A stretch of DNA of 64,000 bases from Paracoccus bogoriensis (GCF_019431455.1 NZ_JAHYSR010000017.1:1-64000), one strand, 5' to 3'. Positions 27,398 to 36,341 are shown, numbered from the stretch's first letter. A program made the numbers and translations. Notes: generated by a model not told the origin, from the sequence alone.

Positions 27398-28455
27398 TGA
27401 CCGCCCATTCCCGAAAGGACGCGGCGCCCGCAGCCGCGCTGCCCTTGTCGCCAGATGCATTGTCGCGCATCCTGCCCATGCATCTGCGCCTGGACGCCGT
27501 GGGGCGCGTGCTTTCGGCGGGACAAACCCTGCTGAAGATCGTGCCCGGCCTTTCGGATGGCGTTCAGGGCCGGCTGATCCCCTTGCGCGCGCATGAGGGG
27601 CGCGACGTGATCGAGACCGTCCGCCAGGCCTCATCCGAAGGACGGCGCCTGTTCCTCGGCTTGAGCCACCGCCCCGATATCGTGCTGCGCGGCCATGCGG
27701 TCAAGGCAGAGGATGGCACGATTCTGCTCAATCTGGGCTTCGGCCCATCCTTGCGCCGCGCGATCGCCGCGTGCGACCTGACCGATGCCGATTTCCCGCC
27801 GACCGATCTGGTAATGGAGTTCCTGTTCCTGCACGAGGCCAATCGGGGCGTCCTGTCGGAATTGTCGCGGTTCAGCGCCCATCTGGAAACCGCCCGCCGC
27901 ATGGCGCTGTCCCAGGCGCATAGCGATGCGCTGACCGGCCTTCTGAATCGCCGGGGTCTGACGCTTGCGCTGGCCGCTCTCTTGCGTCCGGGTCAGGCCG
28001 AGGGGCCGCGCCCCTTTGCGCTGGTGCAGCTGGATCTGGACCATTTCAAGCCGGTGAACGACCGGCTAGGCCATCAGGCGGGCGACGCGCTGCTGATCGA
28101 GATCGCGACCGCTTTGCGCCAGACGATCCGGCAGGCCGATATGGCGGCGCGGCTTGGGGGGGACGAATTCGTGGTAATCCTGCGCGACATGACCTGCCGC
28201 GAGCAGCTTGCGCGCATGGCCTCGCGCATCATGGAGGCGGTCGAGGCGCGCAGCCCCGAAGGAATCGCACCGCTCAAACTCGGCGCAAGCCTCGGCATCG
28301 TGACCTGTCAGGGGGCGTGCCGGCTGGGGGCCGAGGCGATCCTGGCAGCCGCCGATCGCGCCCTCTATCGGTCGAAGAATGCCGGTCGCGGCTGCGCGAC
28401 GATCGAGGATCTGGACGCCGGCGTCGGCAGTAACCCTTGGCAAGGGCCGCCCTGA
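27394..28455 (+). CDS. Diguanylate cyclase with N-terminal HNOBA/PAS-like domain
   Basis: A 353-residue protein. Residues about 15-150 resemble the H-NOX-associated (HNOBA) PAS-like domain (DALSRILPMHLRLDAVGRVLSAGQTL). A coiled linker leads to a GGDEF domain. The active site GGDEF is at 255-259, and the product-inhibition I-site RQAD sits five residues before it, so it should make c-di-GMP and be feedback-inhibited. It overlaps the H-NOX-like gene, which is presumably its partner sensor. Confidence 0.88.
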   Translation: MMTAHSRKDAAPAAALPLSPDALSRILPMHLRLDAVGRVLSAGQTLLKIVPGLSDGVQGRLIPLRAHEGRDVIETVRQASSEGRRLFLGLSHRPDIVLRGHAVKAEDGTILLNLGFGPSLRRAIAACDLTDADFPPTDLVMEFLFLHEANRGVLSELSRFSAHLETARRMALSQAHSDALTGLLNRRGLTLALAALLRPGQAEGPRPFALVQLDLDHFKPVNDRLGHQAGDALLIEIATALRQTIRQADMAARLGGDEFVVILRDMTCREQLARMASRIMEAVEARSPEGIAPLKLGASLGIVTCQGACRLGAEAILAAADRALYRSKNAGRGCATIEDLDAGVGSNPWQGPP

Positions 28456-28508
28456 CGCGCCCTGTCTCGCCATCCGGACAAGATTGCGCGCCGCTGTCAG
28501 ATCGCGCC

Positions 28509-29180
28509 ATGAACATCCTGCTGGTCAAGGACGATCCGGATCCGGGCGAGGCGACCACACCCCGGCTGCGCGCGCTCGGCCATCAGGTGATCTGGAACAC
28601 GACCCGGGAGGGAATGCCCGACAATGTCGCGACGGGCCAGATCGACGCGGAGGCTCTGGCTCTGACCCCGCCTTCGGGCGACGGAAACACAATCCTGCGC
28701 GGGCTGCGCCGGACTCGGCTCAATCTGCCTGTGCTCGTCATTACCGCCCGGACCGAGATCGCCGACAAGGTCGGTCTGCTGGAGCTGGGCCGCGACGATT
28801 ACCTGGTCACGCCTTCGATCTGCGCGAGTCCGAGACACGCCTGCGGGCGGTCGTGCGCCGCCCTTCGGGTCAGGGCTCTTCGGTGGTGGATCTGGCGCGG
28901 TTTCGCCTCAATGAGGCGGGGCATCGCTTGTGACGGGACGGCAGCCTTGTCGAGCTGGGCCCGCGCGAGTTCCGGCTGCTGGAAATCCTGATCTCGGCGC
29001 CGGGCCGCGTCATCACCCGCGACCGTCTGATGGCGCGCCTGGAGAATCCCGAGGATGGCGGATCAGAGAACGCCCTGGAACAGATCGTCTCGCGCATGCG
29101 TCGCAAGATCGCCGGATCGGGCGTGCAGATCGTGACCATGCGCGGCGTGGGCTACATGGCCAGGATCAGAGGGCGCACGG
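28509..29180 (+). pseudogene. Decayed OmpR-family response regulator
   Basis: The receiver domain starts MNILLVKDDPDPGEATTPRLRALGHQV and is readable to GRDDYLVTP, where the frame is lost. It resumes in another frame as DLRESETRLRAVVRRPSG. A TGA at 28931-28933 then interrupts, probably from TGG. The winged-helix domain follows (LVELGPREFRLLEILISAPGRVITRDRL to VTMRGVGYMARIRG). The phospho-acceptor Asp is also lost (ALALTPPSGDG where DLxLPxxDG is expected). Three independent lesions show it is inactive. Confidence 0.85.
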
Positions 29181-29204
29181 ATAACCGTAGCGCGCGCCTT
29201 GTCG

Positions 29205-29326
29205 ATGCGCCAGCGCTTTCTGGCACCGGTGATGCCCGTCAGGGCAGCGATGCCGCTGGCAATCTTCATCGACGATTACGCGCAGCGCGCCTCGGACCGG
29301 GCATTCGACCGACCGCTTTGGGCCTC
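29205..29326 (+). pseudogene. N-terminal fragment of a sensor histidine kinase
   Basis: Directly after the broken regulator, the frame from ATG 29205 (or TTG 29199) reads MRQRFLAPVMPVRAAMPLAIFIDDYAQRASDRAFDRPL. This matches the start of TctE/QseC-type kinases (first membrane segment, then YAxxAxDRAFDR). Nothing further of the kinase is present; the frame runs into a terminator. It is the partner of the decayed regulator. Confidence 0.6.
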
Positions 29327-29349
29327 AGCCCCATCGCTTGGGGCTTTTT
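29327..29349 (+). terminator. Rho-independent terminator
   Basis: A 6-bp stem (AGCCCC at 29327-29332 with GGGGCT at 29340-29345) is followed directly by a run of T. It is oriented to end plus-strand transcripts from the decayed two-component region before the integrated element. Confidence 0.7.
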
Positions 29350-29454
29350 GTCTGACGAGTCGCATAAACCGAGCCGGTTTGATGTCCCGCTCGACTGCTC
29401 CGGTTGACAGGGAGAGGTCAGAGCCAGGGCCCGTCTTTCACTTGAAAGATGAAT

Positions 29455-29471
29455 TGGCTGGGGCGGTAGGA
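29455..29471. repeat. attL core (17-bp direct repeat of the tRNA-Gln 3' end)
   Basis: TGGCTGGGGCGGTAGGA is identical to 46558-46574, where it forms the CCA end, acceptor stem and start of the T-arm of tRNA-Gln. The bases on either side differ between the two copies, so this defines the crossover segment and the left end of the element. Confidence 0.88.
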
Positions 29472-29540
29472 CAGTAATCCAACTTTTTCTAAGGCTATAT
29501 TTTCCAATAAGTATCTGACATTCATTGCACATTCTGGCTG

Positions 29541-29555
29541 AGACTGCTACACATG
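29541..29555 (+). repeat. Candidate integrase arm-type site, left
   Basis: AGACTGCTACACATG occurs here, 70 bp inside the left core, and again in the same orientation at 46494-46508, 50 bp inside the right core. Repeats at this distance from both att cores, inside the element, are what tyrosine integrase arm-binding sites look like. A related string (AGACTGTTACA) is at about 36924. Confidence 0.55.
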
Positions 29556-29589
29556 ACTGTAACATACGACCCTTCCACATGGTGCAGTC

Positions 29590-31389
29590 ATGGCCCGGAT
29601 CAGCCACCTTGTCAGACGCGGTTCCGCCTATTCGGCACGAATCCGGGTGCCCCTTGATCTGGTCGAGATCGTGGGCAAGCGGGAACTTGTGAAGGCCCTC
29701 GGAACCACCGAGGAAGCCGAGGCGAAGCGCCGCCTGTATCCGGTCATCGCCAACTGGCAGCGCGAGTTCGACGACCTGCGCGCCCGCCGGGCGCTGGTGC
29801 CTGCCGACCGTGATCATGCCGTCTGGGATCACTACACCGCTACGCTGGACCGTGACGACGAAGCACGGGCGAAGCTGCCGGGGGATGCCGAGATCGAAGC
29901 CGAGCGGGCCGCCGTCATCGCGAAGGCCGAGCGGGGCGAGATCGCCAGCACCGACCCGCTGGTGATCTTCGACGCCACGCTTGATCTGAAGGTCAAACAG
30001 TCGGCGGGCGAACTTGCCGCCGAGGCACGGAAGGTCAAGCTGGCGGAACTGCGCAAGCATCTGTCCAAGGGCGAAACCGCGCTGATCGCCCATGAGGTTG
30101 ACGACTACCTGCACCGCAACCGCCTGCTGGTGGATCGGGGAACGCCCGACTGGATCAGCTTGGCCCGGCACATGATGCGCGCCGAGATCGAAGCCTTGGA
30201 GCGCACCCTTGAGCGCGACCGGGGCGACTACTCCGGCCAGCCCGCCGACCCGCTGGTGAAGCCCGCCATCGGCCAGCGCCGCGAAGCTGCCCGGCCCGGC
30301 GAAACGATCATGGAGATATTCGAGGTCTTCGCACGCGAGAACAAGCGCGGGGTGGCGAAGGATCGGATCGACCAGTGCCGCCGCGACATTGGCACCTTCG
30401 TTGAAATCGTTGGGGCCAGCTTCCCCCTTGCGAAGATCACCAAGGCCGAAGTGCGCGAATGGAAACAGCTTCTGATGCAATACCCGGTCAAGGCCACCGA
30501 GACGAAGGCTTTCGAGGGCATGACGATTCGGCAGATCGTCAAGGCCAATGCCCAGATCGGCAAACCGGTAATCGCGGATCGGACGGTGAACCGCTATCTG
30601 TCCAGCCTGAGCGCCTTTCTGTCCTGGGCGGTAGACAACGGGTATCTGGACCGGAACCCCGTTGAAAAGCTGATGCTCAAGAAAGAGTCGAAAACTCCGA
30701 CCTTCCCCTTCAACACCGAACAGCTTGTCACCCTGTTCAATTCACCCTGGTTCACCGGCTGCAAATGCGCCGACGAATGGCGCAACGTCGCCAAGCCCGG
30801 CCCCGTCCTGATCCGTGATCACCGCTACTGGGTGCCCTTGATCATGCTGTTTTCCGGCGCGAGGCCGGGCGAGATCGGCCAGCTTGCCGTTTCCGATGTT
30901 CGACAGCAACACGGGCACTAGATCATACACATCACGACCGAAGGTGACGACTCTGGCGAAGGCAAGTCGGTGAAGACCGCCGGTTCCATGCGGGTGGTGC
31001 CGGTTCATCCCGAACTGATCCGGCTTGGCTTCATCCGATACCATGAACAGCGGGTGAGGGACGGCGGGGCTGCATTGTTCCCCGGCGCCAAGCGCAATGC
31101 GCGTGGGCAGATGATGGCCGATGTGTCGCGCGAGTTCGGGCGGTATCTGACCCGTATCGGCATCAAGAACGGGCGCGGCCTGTCCCTCTATTCATTCCGC
31201 CACGGGGCGACGGATGCCCTTCGCCGGGCTGGGCATCTGGACCAGCAATTCGGTTTCATCCTTGGCCATGCCGAACCGAGCATGACCGGCAAGTATGGGA
31301 TCATGCCGCAAGGGATGCTGGAACAGCGTGTGGAACTGGTGAACGCCATTGCCTATCCGGGCCTGAGCCTGGATCATCTGGTGGTGTGA
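29590..31389 (+). pseudogene. Tyrosine-type site-specific integrase, interrupted by an amber codon
   Basis: The frame from ATG 29590 encodes an N-terminal DUF6538-like start (MARISHLVRRGSAYSARIRVP), a SAM-like core-binding domain and a catalytic domain. A TAG at 30919-30921 (codon 444) interrupts it. The same frame then continues uninterrupted to 31389, and read-through would give 599 residues. Catalytic Arg425 (GARPGEI) lies before the stop. The FRHGATDALRRAG box, LGH, and the Tyr in MTGKYGIM lie after it. The context H-stop-IIHIT suggests TGG (Trp) mutated to TAG. Without suppression the product lacks its active-site tyrosine. Confidence 0.87.
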
Positions 31390-31424
31390 TAAGATAACAT
31401 TCTTCTTGCAGCACGATTCCGCAA

Positions 31425-31444
31425 TGTGGTATCATGATACCGTT
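31425..31444. promoter_or_regulatory. Shared palindromic control site, copy 1 (before portal gene)
   Basis: The 20-bp block contains the perfect palindrome GGTATCATGATACC (31428-31441). It matches 18 of 20 positions with the block at 36951-36970, which precedes the other structural gene set. It sits just upstream of the portal gene starts. It is likely an operator or activator site for the element's structural genes. Confidence 0.6.
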
Positions 31445-31463
31445 GTGAATGTGCGAGTGCTGC

Positions 31464-32669
31464 ATGGGTATCATGTCCCGCCTTGGCCGAGTTTTCGGCC
31501 AAGGCGCCCCCGATCAGAAGTCCATCCGCCTGACCGACCCCGAGGCGTTCCCGCTGTTCGGGGTGATCGCATCGGCGGCAGGCCAGTCCGTGACCGCCGC
31601 CAGCGCCATGCGGGTGCCCGCTGTGCGGCGGGCCGTGTCGTTGATTGCCGAGTCCGTCGCCACCCTGCCGTTCAAGGTCTATGACCGCGACACGCGCGAG
31701 GCCGTCAGGGACCACCCCGCCTATCCGCTGGCGCATGACTGGGCGAACGACTGGACCAGCGCCGAGGCCCTGCGCGAAGCCCTGACCGCCGATGCGCTGC
31801 TGACCGGCAACGGCTATGCGCAGGTGGTGCGCAATGCCGAAGGCAAGCCGCTGGAACTGCACCGGATGGACCCCGGCGCGGTCTGTATCGACCATGACGA
31901 CTATGGCGAACCCAGCTACCGCATCCGGCTGAAGGACGGCAGCGAAGCCTTCCTGGCCCATGGGGACGTGCTGCACATTCAGGCCATCGGGGGCGTGTCC
32001 CCGATAACCCTGGCGCGCGAGGCCATCGGGCTGGCGCTGGCCGCCGAACACCACCTGGCCGGGTTCTTCAAGAACGGCGCGCGCCCCTCGGGCGTGATCC
32101 TGCACCCGAACAAGCTGGAAGCCGAGACGATGAAGAAACTGGCGGCAAGCTGGTTCCAGTCGCACGGCGGGGAACAGGCCGGGTCCACGGCCATCCTGGA
32201 TGAAGGGATGACCTTCAAGGAAATAGCGGTGAAGCTGGCCGATGCCGAGTTCTCGGAAGTGCGCCGGGAACAGGTGCGCGAGATCGCCCGCGCCTTCAAC
32301 GTGCCGCCCGCGCTGCTTTACGAATTGTCGCGCGGCACCTGGTCGAACTTCGAACAGTCGCACAGCGACTTCCTGACCGGCACCCTGCGCCCCTGGGTGG
32401 CCCGCTGGCAGGCCGCCTATGCGCGGGTGCTGCTGACGCCCGAGGAACGCGCCCGGCTCTATGTCGAGGCCACGCCGGATGACATGCTGTCGGTGGAGTT
32501 CGCCGCCCGCGCCACCGCCTTCAGCCAATATGTCGCCATGCGCGCCCTGACCCCGAACGAGGTCCGGGCCGCGCTGAACCGCCCGCCGCTGCCCGGTGGC
32601 GACGTGCTTCAGAACCCCTTCACCACCAGCGCCACCGCGCCCGCCACCGAGGATGCCCCGAATGTCTGA
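31464..32669 (+). CDS. Phage portal protein (HK97 family)
   Basis: About 401 residues of the HK97-type portal, the dodecameric ring through which DNA enters the capsid. Recognisable stretches are PAVRRAVSLIAESVATLPFKVYDRD, LTGNGYAQVVRN, LAAEHHLAGFFKNGARPSGVI and ALLYELSRGTWSNFEQSHSDFL. Three in-frame ATGs (31449, 31464, 31473) compete, and none has a strong ribosome site. The spacing from the upstream palindrome, compared with the second copy, favours 31464 or 31473. Length is normal and the gene looks intact. Confidence 0.9.
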   Translation: MGIMSRLGRVFGQGAPDQKSIRLTDPEAFPLFGVIASAAGQSVTAASAMRVPAVRRAVSLIAESVATLPFKVYDRDTREAVRDHPAYPLAHDWANDWTSAEALREALTADALLTGNGYAQVVRNAEGKPLELHRMDPGAVCIDHDDYGEPSYRIRLKDGSEAFLAHGDVLHIQAIGGVSPITLAREAIGLALAAEHHLAGFFKNGARPSGVILHPNKLEAETMKKLAASWFQSHGGEQAGSTAILDEGMTFKEIAVKLADAEFSEVRREQVREIARAFNVPPALLYELSRGTWSNFEQSHSDFLTGTLRPWVARWQAAYARVLLTPEERARLYVEATPDDMLSVEFAARATAFSQYVAMRALTPNEVRAALNRPPLPGGDVLQNPFTTSATAPATEDAPNV

Positions 32670-33042
32670 CCTTATCACCCACCGCGCGTTTTTCGGTGAC
32701 AGTGAACGCGCCTTCTGCCTGACCGATGCCATGCTGGCCGAACTGGAACGGATCACCGGGCTGGGCGTGGGGGCCATGTATTTCCAGCTTGTGAACATGG
32801 CCTATCCCGCCGAAACCCTGCGCGAGATCATCCGGCTGGGCCTGATCGGCGCAGGCACCGCGCCCGAGACCGCCAAGCGCCTGTGCGACACCTACGCCGC
32901 GAACCGCCCGCTGGCCGAGACCTTCCCGCTGGCCTTCGAGATCATGGAAGCCCGCTGGACCGGCACCGGCACCGATCAGACCCCCGAGGATGTGGACCGC
33001 GCTGCAAGCGCCGACTTTGAAGCCCTGTCGGTGGCCGCATGA
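32662..33042 (+). CDS. GTA gp10-like / tail-assembly-chaperone-like protein
   Basis: A 126-residue protein beginning MSDLITHRAFFGDSERAFCLTDAMLAELERITG. The short beta hairpin followed by LTxxxLAELE and a helical part resemble the GTA-gp10 family (PF11836) of gene transfer agents and phages. That family sits in tail modules, next to the tape measure gene. Here it lies between portal and protease-capsid, an unusual place. It overlaps the portal gene by 8 bases and the next gene by 4. The family call is by eye. Confidence 0.6.
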   Translation: MSDLITHRAFFGDSERAFCLTDAMLAELERITGLGVGAMYFQLVNMAYPAETLREIIRLGLIGAGTAPETAKRLCDTYAANRPLAETFPLAFEIMEARWTGTGTDQTPEDVDRAASADFEALSVAA

Positions 33043-34547
33043 CCGACCGGCTGGAAATCAAGGCCGCGCTGGCCGTCACAGATCAGGGCGAGATCACCGG
33101 CACCGCCTGGCCCTTCGGTTCGCCCGACCGCGTGGGCGATGTGATCGAGAAAGGCGCCTTCACCGGCCCGGCCACGCTGCCGATGCTGTTCAGCCATGAC
33201 CCCGCGCAGGTGATCGGGGTGTGGGATGAGATCAGCGAAACCGATACCGGCCTGACCGTGAAGGGCCGCCTGCTGGTGGAGGATGTGGAGCGCGCCCGCG
33301 AAGTGCGCGCCATGGTCCGGGCGGGCGCCGTCTCGGGCCTGTCCATCGGCTTCGTCACGAAACAGGCCAGGCGCCATGCCAAGGGCCGCACGATCAGCGC
33401 CCTTGATCTGCATGAAATCAGCCTTGTTGCGGTCCCGGCGCATCCGGGGGCGCGGATTACCTCTGTCAAGTCCGTCACGAGTAATGGAGTTCCCGACATG
33501 GACAATGAAGACCACCAGACCCCGGCCAGTGCGCCGGATATCGACACCAAGGCGTTCAACGCGGTCCTGGCCCGCCTGGACAAGCTGGAAGCCCGGACGG
33601 GCCGCCCCGCCGCGCCCGCTGTCGCGCAGGACACTGACCAGCCCGAGCGCAAGGCGTTCATCACCTTCCTGCAATCGGGCCAGATCGACCAGAAGGCCCT
33701 GACCGTTGCCAATGACGCCCCGGCCTATGTGCTGGCGCCCGAGGAAACGGCGGGCGAGTTCATCCGCAACCTGGTGGAGTTCAGCCCGATCCGGTCCATC
33801 GCGGATGTGCGCACCACCGGCAGCCATACCATCCTGCTGCCCAAGCGAACCGGCATCACGAATGCGCTGTGGGTGGGCGAGACCGCGCCCCGCACCGCCT
33901 CGGAACCGACGTTCGACCAGATGGAAATCGCGGTGAAGGAACTGGCCACGCATGTGGATATCTCGCTGCGGATGCTGGAAGATTCGGCCAATGTCGAAGC
34001 CGAAGTCCGCCTGGCCCTTGCCGAAGACTTCGGCCAGAAGGAGGCGCTGGCCTTCGTCAACGGCAGCACGGCGCTGGAACCGACCGGCTTCATGACCGCC
34101 CCCGGCATTGCCGAGACGAACAACGGCCACGCCGCGAACCTGTCGGCGGATGCGCTGATCGCCCTGCTTTACCAGATGCCCGCGACCTATCGGAACCGGG
34201 GAACCTGGGTGATGAACGGCACCACCCTGGCTGCCGTGCGCAGGCTGAAGGACGGCCACGGCAACTATCTGTGGCAGCCCAGCTATCAGGCGGGCCAGCC
34301 CGAGACGATCCTGGGCCGCCCCGTGGTCGAGGCGCTGGACATGCCGAACATTGCCAGCGGTGCCACGCCGATCATCTTCGGTGACTTCCGCGCGGGCTAC
34401 CGCATCTATGACCGCGTGGCGCTGGACGTGCTGCCCGATCTGCTGACCCAGCGCACCAGCGGCCTGGCCCGCTTCCACGCCCGCCGCCGTGTCGGTGCCG
34501 GTGTGGTGCGCCCGGACGTGTTCCGCAAGCTGAAGATGGCCGCCTGA
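33039..34547 (+). CDS. Prohead protease-major capsid protein fusion
   Basis: A 502-residue protein. Residues 1-145 are an HK97-type prohead protease (U35), with the catalytic His in LFSHDP (H53) and Ser in SGLSIGF (S102). From about residue 155 follows a delta-like segment (DNEDHQTPASAPDIDTKAFNAVLARLDKLEA), then an HK97-fold major capsid protein (SPIRSIADVRTTGSHTILLPKRTG to YRIYDRVALDVLPD). No stop separates them. An internal ATG at 33498 with GGAG eight bases upstream could also yield the capsid part alone. Confidence 0.88.
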   Translation: MTDRLEIKAALAVTDQGEITGTAWPFGSPDRVGDVIEKGAFTGPATLPMLFSHDPAQVIGVWDEISETDTGLTVKGRLLVEDVERAREVRAMVRAGAVSGLSIGFVTKQARRHAKGRTISALDLHEISLVAVPAHPGARITSVKSVTSNGVPDMDNEDHQTPASAPDIDTKAFNAVLARLDKLEARTGRPAAPAVAQDTDQPERKAFITFLQSGQIDQKALTVANDAPAYVLAPEETAGEFIRNLVEFSPIRSIADVRTTGSHTILLPKRTGITNALWVGETAPRTASEPTFDQMEIAVKELATHVDISLRMLEDSANVEAEVRLALAEDFGQKEALAFVNGSTALEPTGFMTAPGIAETNNGHAANLSADALIALLYQMPATYRNRGTWVMNGTTLAAVRRLKDGHGNYLWQPSYQAGQPETILGRPVVEALDMPNIASGATPIIFGDFRAGYRIYDRVALDVLPDLLTQRTSGLARFHARRRVGAGVVRPDVFRKLKMAA

Positions 34548-34553
34548 TCCGTC

Positions 34554-35162
34554 ATGCCCGGCATCGCCCCCGCGCCGGAAGTCCCGCTGCACCATGGCCC
34601 CCATGCCGTGACGCTGCGGGCGTCCCTGCGGGCGGCGGTGGCGCTGGACGCCATGCCGGGCGGCTTCGCCGCCGTCTGGGATGGCCTGGCCGGGCAGAAG
34701 CTGACCACCCTTCACGCGGTGATCCGGGCCGCCGCCACGGATCGGGCCGAGGCCGAACGGCTGATCGCCCATACCGCCACCCATCCGCTTGCGCAGTTTG
34801 CCCTATGCGCGCAAGCGGCCTGCCTCGCCCTGATCGCGGCCTATCTCCCCGTTGATCAGGGCAAGGCACCCCTTTCAAGCGCCCCAGCCCGGCCCATCCG
34901 CGACCACCTGGCCGACCTTTACCGCTTCGGCACCGGCTGGCTGGGCTGGCCGCCGTCCGAAGTCTGGAACGCCAGCCCGGCGGAACTGGAAGCGGCCGTC
35001 CTCGCCCATGTGGATCGGCTGGTGATGATGACGCCCGATGCCGAGGCGCCCGAGGATGCCGCCGCCAGGAACGCGCAGCGCCAGGCAAACATCGCCGTCG
35101 GTCTGGACCCCGAGTTCGAGCGCGACGCCCTGCGCGCCCTGAAGGCGAAGCACTGCGCATGA
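34554..35162 (+). CDS. Tail-assembly-chaperone-like fusion protein
   Basis: A 202-residue protein in two parts. The first 85 residues (VTLRASLRAAVALDAMPGGFAAVWDGLAGQKLTTLHAVI) resemble a GTA-gp10/DUF-type domain. Residues about 110-160 (HLADLYRFGTGWLGWPPSEVWNASPAELEAAVLAHV) resemble the short TAC_6 chaperone of Rhodobacterales phages and gene transfer agents. In those systems the two are separate genes before the tape measure gene; here they appear fused and sit right after the capsid gene. The call rests on sequence pattern only. Confidence 0.6.
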   Translation: MPGIAPAPEVPLHHGPHAVTLRASLRAAVALDAMPGGFAAVWDGLAGQKLTTLHAVIRAAATDRAEAERLIAHTATHPLAQFALCAQAACLALIAAYLPVDQGKAPLSSAPARPIRDHLADLYRFGTGWLGWPPSEVWNASPAELEAAVLAHVDRLVMMTPDAEAPEDAAARNAQRQANIAVGLDPEFERDALRALKAKHCA

Positions 35163-35500
35163 GCCGCCCGCCGCGCCTGTGTGCCTGTGGGGTGATCGTG
35201 GCCGCCGGGGCGATCTGCGCCTGCCAGCGCGACACCATCCGCGCCCGAGGGCGCCGCCACGACGCCCGCCGCCCGAACAGCCGCCAGCGCGGCTATACTC
35301 GCCAGTGGGAAGCCCTGCGGGCCGAGTTCCTACGCCTGCACCCGGCCTGTGTGATGTGCGGTGCGCCCGCTGAACACGTTGACCACATCACCCCGCACAA
35401 GGGGAACCCGGCGCTGTTCTGGAACTGGAACAACCTGCAAGCCCTCTGTGCGCACTGCCACAACAGCGTGAAGCAACGGCAGGAACGCGCCGATGAATGA
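35159..35500 (+). CDS. HNH endonuclease
   Basis: A 113-residue HNH nuclease with the motif AEHVDHITPHKG...NLQALCAHCHNS. Zinc-binding Cys pairs are CVMC and CAHC. In cos-packaging phages such HNH proteins assist terminase in cutting concatemers, and the gene usually sits beside terS. Here terS lies 3.6 kb downstream. It overlaps both neighbours by a few bases. The N-terminus (CACGVIVAAGAICACQ) carries extra Cys residues that may form a second zinc knuckle. Confidence 0.88.
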   Translation: MSRPPRLCACGVIVAAGAICACQRDTIRARGRRHDARRPNSRQRGYTRQWEALRAEFLRLHPACVMCGAPAEHVDHITPHKGNPALFWNWNNLQALCAHCHNSVKQRQERADE

Positions 35501-35789
35501 CCTGCCCGAACGCTGGAACCCCGAACGCAACCTGTGGCGCGAAGTCCTGTTCCTGGCCGTTGACGAAGCCCTGTTTGGCCCGAAGCACGTCAACGACCGC
35601 CAGCACTTCATCCGCATGTGCCAAGAAGCCCGCGACTACCTGACCAAGCCCAGCCGCGACCTGTCCATGGTCTGCAACCTGGCCGGGCTGGACATGCAGC
35701 CGGTCATGGAGCGGATGCGGGCAAAGATCGGCAAGGCGGCTGCGCCCGAGGTGCTGGCGGTGGGGCGGAGGAAATGCCAGACGGCATAG
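35493..35789 (+). CDS. Conserved-looking phage protein of unknown function
   Basis: A 98-residue mainly helical protein (NLWREVLFLAVDEALFGPKHVNDRQHFIRMCQEARDYL). It overlaps the HNH gene by 8 bases and ends directly at the convergent stop of the next minus-strand gene. The pattern RDYLTKPSRDLSMVCNLAGLDMQPVMERMRAKI is reminiscent of small proteins found near terminase/HNH genes in alphaproteobacterial prophages. I cannot assign a function. Confidence 0.65.
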   Translation: MNDLPERWNPERNLWREVLFLAVDEALFGPKHVNDRQHFIRMCQEARDYLTKPSRDLSMVCNLAGLDMQPVMERMRAKIGKAAAPEVLAVGRRKCQTA

Positions 35790-36212
35790 CTACTGGCGCA
35801 TGTTCAATCGGATCATTACCGCGATAACGTGTTCAGTCACTAAGTCGGAAAAATATCTGATTTCCTCGATGCTAACTTCTTCGCGGTTCAGTTGGTCACT
35901 GGCAGTTAGCAGGGCGCTTGAATATAACTGCGACGGGCACAGCGCAACGAGCGCGAGGAAGTGTCTTCTATACTGAGCGTAAGTTTCCAAAGGCGGCGGT
36001 ATTAAGTTAGATGATCCGTCTATTACTGCTCGATATTGCGCGTTACGTTCCCTTTGAGTTTGAAGGTGCCGTTCAGCTACGCATTCAGCAAGAAAAATTG
36101 AATTTGGCAAAAATAAGCTGCTTGCTTGCTCGCTAGCGACTGGAAGTGGAAATAAAGCAAGGAGTGAGACCAACAGCATTGCAATTGGATTCGCCGACGG
36201 CTTACGAGACAT
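35790..36212 (-). CDS. Secreted small protein, unknown; AT-rich cargo gene 1
   Basis: A 140-residue protein on the strand opposite to all structural genes. A signal peptide (NPIAMLLVSLLALFPLPVASEQ) precedes a helical mature part with two Cys (AECVAER and VALCPSQ) that could form a disulphide. Base composition is clearly more AT-rich than in its neighbours, and codon use is mixed, which indicates separate acquisition. It fits a lysogenic-conversion (moron) gene, but no family is recognised. Confidence 0.6.
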   Translation of the reverse strand: MSRKPSANPIAMLLVSLLALFPLPVASEQASSLFLPNSIFLAECVAERHLQTQRERNAQYRAVIDGSSNLIPPPLETYAQYRRHFLALVALCPSQLYSSALLTASDQLNREEVSIEEIRYFSDLVTEHVIAVMIRLNMRQ

Positions 36213-36341
36213 CGTTTCGATTATGCTCCATCAGCTTGAGGAGAGGAAGGACAAGCGAGCGGTTGCGGTGCGCTACTTTGAGCACCAGATAGTGTCGCGG
36301 TGCCCACGAGGTATTGGCCGTGGGGCGAAGGTCAAAATAGT

